Shown here: piece by piece, positions 59,429 to 64,000 of the stretch
Position numbering within the stretch: the first letter of the stretch is position 1
Layout of the letters: the number at the start of each line of letters is the position of its first letter
Source: Thamnaconus septentrionalis
Taxonomy: Eukaryota > Chordata > Actinopteri > Tetraodontiformes > Monacanthidae
DNA: 64,000 bases
NCBI GenBank assembly: GCA_009823395.1
Contig: CM020518.1
Span: 13,681,001-13,745,000 of the forward strand
Reading direction: 5' to 3'
The notes under the pieces: model-generated
The model's database searches: none
What the model was told of the DNA's origin: nothing
The model's input: only the letters and a program-made list of their open reading frames with translations
Program-made: the position numbers and the translations under genes

Positions 59429-59796
59429 TACACGACCAGTTAAAAGTTTGGACAAACCTTCTCAAGAAATTTTTTTTTTTAATTTATCTTTTCAACTCTC
59501 TACACTGCAGATAGATACTGAAGACATCTAATATATGAGCAGGATATATGTAACTATGCAGCAAAGAAAAACACGATACGTAACTCTAAATATGCTTTTT
59601 TAAGGTGGCTATTTTGAAGAATTTCAAAATAAAATAAAACATGTTAGAGTTATTTTACACTTTTATTGTTTCCTACATAATTCCATGTGTGTTCATACGT
59701 AATTTAGATGCCTGTAGTAGATGCAATGTAGTAGTCATGACAATGAAATAAAAGACAAATTCATAGGGTGTGTCCAAACTTTTGACAGCTAGTGTA
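59429..59796. mobile_element. Tc1-type MITE downstream of polm
   Basis: TA-bounded element of about 368 bases. The left end contains GTTAAAAGTTTGGACAAACC and the right end, reversed, GTCAAAAGTTTGGACACACC. The motif AAAAGTTTGGACACACC is the familiar end of non-autonomous fish Tc1 elements. There is no transposase. Confidence 0.75.
59662..59667 (-). terminator. polm: polm poly(A) signal candidate inside the MITE
   Basis: TTTATT on the plus strand is AATAAA on the minus strand, about 320 bases past the polm stop and inside the Tc1-type element. No clear alternative hexamer was noticed between the stop codon and the element. Confidence 0.35.
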
Positions 59797-59982
59797 AATC
59801 ATCCAGTTAAAAGCTTCTTCCAGTGAGCGAGGTTTTAGCCGGGCTTTTACCGTTTGGCTTCCAATTACGAGTTTAAAATAGCGCCAAACTCAAATTGCTT
59901 GCGAGTGTTGCAAAGTCACTGACGTGTTCTCATAAACCGGCGTTCTGAACCGCGCCGTATGAGCTGGGGCTTCGCCGCCCGC

Positions 59983-63752
<3,770 letters not shown>

Positions 63753-64000
63753 GGTTCCCGGGGTGGCACGCTATCATACGGAGTTCATGTCCTCTGGAAC
63801 GAGCCCAGCAATGCACTGAGCGTGTTTTTACAGTAATTCCGATGTTAGCTTAAGTCCTCCTGTCAAACTTCTATCAGTCGCTCCTTTCTGGGTAATTTAT
63901 GAGGATATTTTATACAGATTTAACATAATTTAAAGATAGAAATAAAACGAATAAATGTCTAAGCAGAGAATCTACCAACCCCAATCCACTTTATGTAGGT
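63753..64000. other. polm 5' flank
   Basis: Upstream of the polm start. The sequence is AT-rich toward the window end. No TATA box, GC box or other gene was seen in these 248 bases. Confidence 0.5.

Overview
The window is from a ray-finned fish nuclear genome, most likely a percomorph teleost. The genes are vertebrate, split into short exons by GT/AG introns. The non-coding DNA is full of CA/GT microsatellites and small DNA-transposon fragments of the kind common in fish. The intergenic distances are compact, a few kb to about 11 kb. No bacterial, phage, CRISPR, rRNA or convincing tRNA signal was seen. All gene calls come from reading translated exons and comparing them with remembered vertebrate families; no database search was run.

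Plus-strand block, about 0.3-36 kb: cnnm4 (7 coding exons, 348-14204, with a long 3' UTR reaching a poly(A) signal near 19.3 kb) is followed head-to-tail by cnnm3 (about 11 coding exons, 21140-29476). Both encode cyclin M/ancient-conserved-domain membrane proteins linked to Mg2+ handling: a DUF21 membrane domain, a CBS pair and a cyclic-nucleotide-binding-like domain. The same cnnm4-cnnm3 pair is adjacent in mammals. It is followed by a small interleukin-1 beta-like cytokine gene (il1b, 33891-36134). cnnm3 exon 1 carries an apparent reading-frame break inside a GGC repeat. cnnm3 also has two possible terminal exons of identical length and phase.

Minus-strand block, about 47-64 kb: purb (single coding exon, 47120-48025, purine-rich single-strand nucleic-acid-binding protein), a vent/vox-type ventralising homeobox gene (three exons, 49755-51228) and polm (DNA polymerase mu, eleven exons, 59983-63752). 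PURB and POLM lie on the same human chromosome arm (7p13), so this looks like an old linkage into which fish keep vent. A weak, unidentified GC-rich open region lies at 45.9-46.4 kb.

The genes are not an operon and do not form one pathway. The two cnnm genes are paralogues with related transport or regulatory roles. The others are linked by ancestry: inflammation (il1b), nucleic-acid binding (purb), dorsoventral patterning (vent) and end-joining repair (polm).

No new enzymatic or defence system was recognised. The most notable points are non-coding: a dispersed near-palindrome seen four or five times, a fold-back element between the two alternative cnnm3 ends, several miniature transposons (one apparently giving polm its poly(A) signal, one ending just before a cnnm4 exon), evenly spaced CCAAT boxes at purb, and a hairpin of two TCF/LEF-like sites upstream of vent.
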